Assembly: GCA_016791285.1 (NCBI GenBank)
Contig: JAEUMX010000009.1
Location: 1 to 41,545 of the forward strand
Direction of reading: 5' to 3'
Length of the DNA: 41,545 bases
Origin: Burkholderiales bacterium
Lineage (GTDB): Bacteria; Pseudomonadota; Gammaproteobacteria; Burkholderiales; JAEUMW01
This document shows positions 39,908 to 41,545 of this stretch, one piece after another. The notes under the pieces are model-generated. The model did not search any database, was not told the DNA's origin, and saw nothing but the letters and a program-made list of their open reading frames with translations. The translations under genes were made by a program, and so were the position numbers. The stretch's first letter is position 1, and every line of letters starts with the position of its first letter.

Positions 39908-40471
39908 TCACGCGCGATGGCGGCTTTCGCCCGCCCCGAGACCGCCCGCGATGAGGTGCGCCGTGCGGATCGGTTCCGGCAGACGGCCATGGACGGCGAG
40001 CCGCTCGATCAATTTCTCGGCCGTTCGCGGCGAAATGCCGGCGCGCTGGATCCACACACCGGCGAGTCGCTCCATCGGTCCGGCCTGCTCGATGAGTTGC
40101 CACTTGCGGGCGCCGCCCCGGACGTGGTCGAGCAGCGCCCGACGGATCGCCCCGAGGTCCGGCTTTCTGCGGGCGATGACGAGCACGGGCACGCCTGCCT
40201 GGCGATGCAGCGCGTGAAGGTCGACCATGTTGAAGCCAGCGACCGCGATACCCTGCAGCAGCACCGCATGGAGCTGGTCGCGGAAGCGGCTGCGCGCGAC
40301 GAGCTCGGCCATGACCCGCGTCGAGTTCGTGCCATCGCGACGGACTTTCCCCGTCAGCACACCGTCGAGGCGCGGACCGGCGAACACCGCACCGACCAGC
40401 AGGACATCACCGCGATGCTCGCGCGCGAAGGGCGCGTCGTCGAAAGCGATCACGTGCGGCTGGTTCGGCAC
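39908..40471 (-). CDS. DUF99 family protein (endonuclease V-like fold)
   Basis: A 187-residue protein from GTG, 18 bp after the DUF3617 stop. IAFDDAPF, LVGAVFAGPRLDGVLTGKVRRDG, the conserved LLQGIAVAGFNMVDLHAL and VPVLVIARRKPD are the core of DUF99, best known from archaea and structurally related to endonuclease V. The acidic pair in FDDAPF is kept. A nuclease activity has not been established for the family as far as I know. It is uncommon in proteobacteria, so horizontal origin is possible, though base composition is like the neighbours. Confidence 0.87.
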   Translation of the reverse strand: MPNQPHVIAFDDAPFAREHRGDVLLVGAVFAGPRLDGVLTGKVRRDGTNSTRVMAELVARSRFRDQLHAVLLQGIAVAGFNMVDLHALHRQAGVPVLVIARRKPDLGAIRRALLDHVRGGARKWQLIEQAGPMERLAGVWIQRAGISPRTAEKLIERLAVHGRLPEPIRTAHLIAGGLGAGESRHRA

Positions 40472-40489
40472 GGTCGGTCCGCAGAAGAC

Positions 40490-40933
40490 TCACTTCGCGC
40501 CCGGAACACAATCGCCCAGCCGCGTCGCGGTGACGCGCTGCGAGAAGGTCATGTTCTTGCCGCCGAGCCGAACGTCCAGTCTGCCGGTGCTTCGATCCGC
40601 ACCCAGCAACCACTGCGCGGTGCCGGTCGCCTCCTGCCCGCCCGCGCACACGAGGCGGTAGGAAACGGAATCCTCGAGGCGGGTCGCGTCGCCGAGCGCG
40701 CAGCCCTTGAGCGCGTCCTGGCGCAACGCCGGGAACGCGGAAGCGAGATCGCTGTCGCTCAGGCAACGTCGTTCGCGGGTGGTCGCGTAGCGAAGACCCT
40801 CTTCGAGGTGGGGCATGACGGTCTCGGTCGTGACTTCGTACAGTCCCGATCGCAGCGATTGCGAAGCGTGCGCTGACGCAAACGCTCCGGCCATCAGGAT
40901 CGCCCAGCGCCAAATCCCCAGGATATCGAGCAT
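40490..40933 (-). CDS. DUF3617-family secreted protein
   Basis: A 147-residue protein with a signal peptide (ILGIWRWAILMAGAFASAHA) and four cysteines in the mature part. LRSGLYEVTTETVMP at the N-terminus and the CLSDSD, GCALGD, LVC and GDCVPG segments match DUF3617, periplasmic proteins of unknown function common in proteobacteria. The start is ATG at 40933; upstream in-frame sequence is antisense to the VOC gene. It is followed at 18 bp by the DUF99 gene. Confidence 0.85.
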   Translation of the reverse strand: MLDILGIWRWAILMAGAFASAHASQSLRSGLYEVTTETVMPHLEEGLRYATTRERRCLSDSDLASAFPALRQDALKGCALGDATRLEDSVSYRLVCAGGQEATGTAQWLLGADRSTGRLDVRLGGKNMTFSQRVTATRLGDCVPGAK

Positions 40934-41102
40934 GCTGCGGCAGATTATCCGACGTGCAGACGACGCGCACTCGGGATTCGCGCGGTCGAATCGAAAAATG
41001 TCACGGACCGTGTCGATTTCGTGTCGCGCCGATCGTCGTACAGTGACGCAAGCCAACCCGGTCGAGGCGATGCCTCGGAACCGCCACAGAGGAGAGATCA
41101 CG
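40934..41102. promoter_or_regulatory. Divergent DUF3617/VOC promoter region with a short palindrome
   Basis: The 169-bp gap contains CACGG-A-CCGTG (41002-41012), a possible operator half-way between the two divergent genes. GAGGAG upstream of 41103 is the VOC ribosome site. No strong -35/-10 pair seen. Confidence 0.35.
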
Positions 41103-41545
41103 ATGAGCACACCCGAAGTCAAGCCGATCCCGGACTGGATGCATTCGATCACGCCGCACCTCGTATGTGCCGGCGCTGCGGACGCGATCGAGTTCTACAA
41201 GAAGGCGTTCGATGCGGTCGAACTGTGCCGCGTGCCGGGCCCGGCCGGCAAGCTGATCCACGCGGCGGTGCGCATCGGCGATTCGGCCGTGATGCTGGTC
41301 GACGAAATGGCCGAGTGCGGTGCGATCGGGCCGAAGGCGCGCGGCGGTTCGTCGGTCACGATTCACCTCCAGGTGGAAGATGCGGACGCCGTGGTCGAGC
41401 GGGCCGTGGCGGCCGGGGCGAAGGTCATCATGCCGGTGAACGACATGTTCTGGGGCGATCGCTACGGCCAGATCGAAGACCCGTTCGGTCATTCCTGGGC
41501 CGTCGCCACGCATGTGCGCGACGTGAGTCCGGAGGAACTGCAGGA
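41103..41545 (+). CDS. PhnB-like VOC-family (glyoxalase fold) protein, 3' end outside window
   Basis: The 147 visible codons begin MSTPEVKPIPDWMHSITPHL and show the VOC pattern: LVCAGAADAIEFYKKAFDAVEL, VMLVDEM, VTIHLQVEDADAVVERAVAAGAKVIMP and WGDRYGQIEDPFGHSWAVA. This subgroup (PhnB/YdhR-like, SnoaL-unrelated) includes many uncharacterised proteins and some lyases. Only a few residues are likely missing, since the family is about 150-165 residues. The start is fixed by GAGGAG at normal spacing. Confidence 0.92.
   Translation, partial: MSTPEVKPIPDWMHSITPHLVCAGAADAIEFYKKAFDAVELCRVPGPAGKLIHAAVRIGDSAVMLVDEMAECGAIGPKARGGSSVTIHLQVEDADAVVERAVAAGAKVIMPVNDMFWGDRYGQIEDPFGHSWAVATHVRDVSPEELQ

Overview
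The window is a gene-dense, roughly two-thirds G+C stretch of chromosome from a Gram-negative proteobacterium. The order exbB-exbD-lpxK-Trm112-like-kdsB-adk next to a divergent xseA is a layout I associate with Betaproteobacteria. Lipid A/Kdo genes, ExbB/ExbD and a YcbB-type L,D-transpeptidase fit a diderm cell. I see no rRNA, tRNA, CRISPR array, insertion sequence or prophage; nearly all genes look intact and vertically inherited.

Layout. (1) 1-6584, minus strand: an envelope/nucleotide run exbB-exbD-lpxK-Trm112-like-kdsB-adk, continuing into two pyrophosphate-linked genes, pfp (PPi-phosphofructokinase) and hppA (H+/Na+-pumping pyrophosphatase, cut by the window edge). (2) 7044-9546, plus: xseA, a secreted thermonuclease and an unassigned secreted protein, all overlapping or abutting. 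(3) 9556-11847: oxyR divergent from ahpC-ahpD (peroxide defence). (4) 11964-13664, minus: L,D-transpeptidase. (5) 13934-23301, plus: one long sulfur operon. It holds an Rrf2 regulator, sufB, sufC, sufD, sufS, sufU, sufT, a small Rieske ferredoxin, a JAMM peptidase, a single-chain protein made of a ubiquitin-like sulfur carrier, a rhodanese and an E1-like adenylyltransferase, and a CysM-like synthase. (6) 23298-28548: lemA, a DUF4139 protein, a LOG-family hydrolase, a yqjD-yqjE-yqjK-like trio and an FAD oxidoreductase. (7) 28549-29577: a sparse, partly AT-rich patch with two small orphan proteins. (8) 29737-39116: proteostasis genes (clpB; hsp20-lon), each with a good sigma-32-like promoter, interspersed with an MFS transporter, a lipoprotein, a Nudix hydrolase and an M20 peptidase. 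(9) 39130-41545: a small secreted protein preceded by an attenuator-like leader, DUF99 and DUF3617 genes, and a partial VOC-family gene.

The most interesting locus is 20487-23301. A JAMM protease, a ubiquitin-like/rhodanese/E1 fusion with its di-glycine buried inside the chain, and a cysteine synthase are translationally coupled. They sit at the end of a SUF operon that encodes the cysteine desulfurase SufS. This reads as a compact thiocarboxylate-based sulfur-transfer or cysteine-making module, possibly needing proteolytic self-release of the carrier. The second candidate is the structured leader with a strong intrinsic terminator abutting the start of the secreted-protein gene at 39130-39633.
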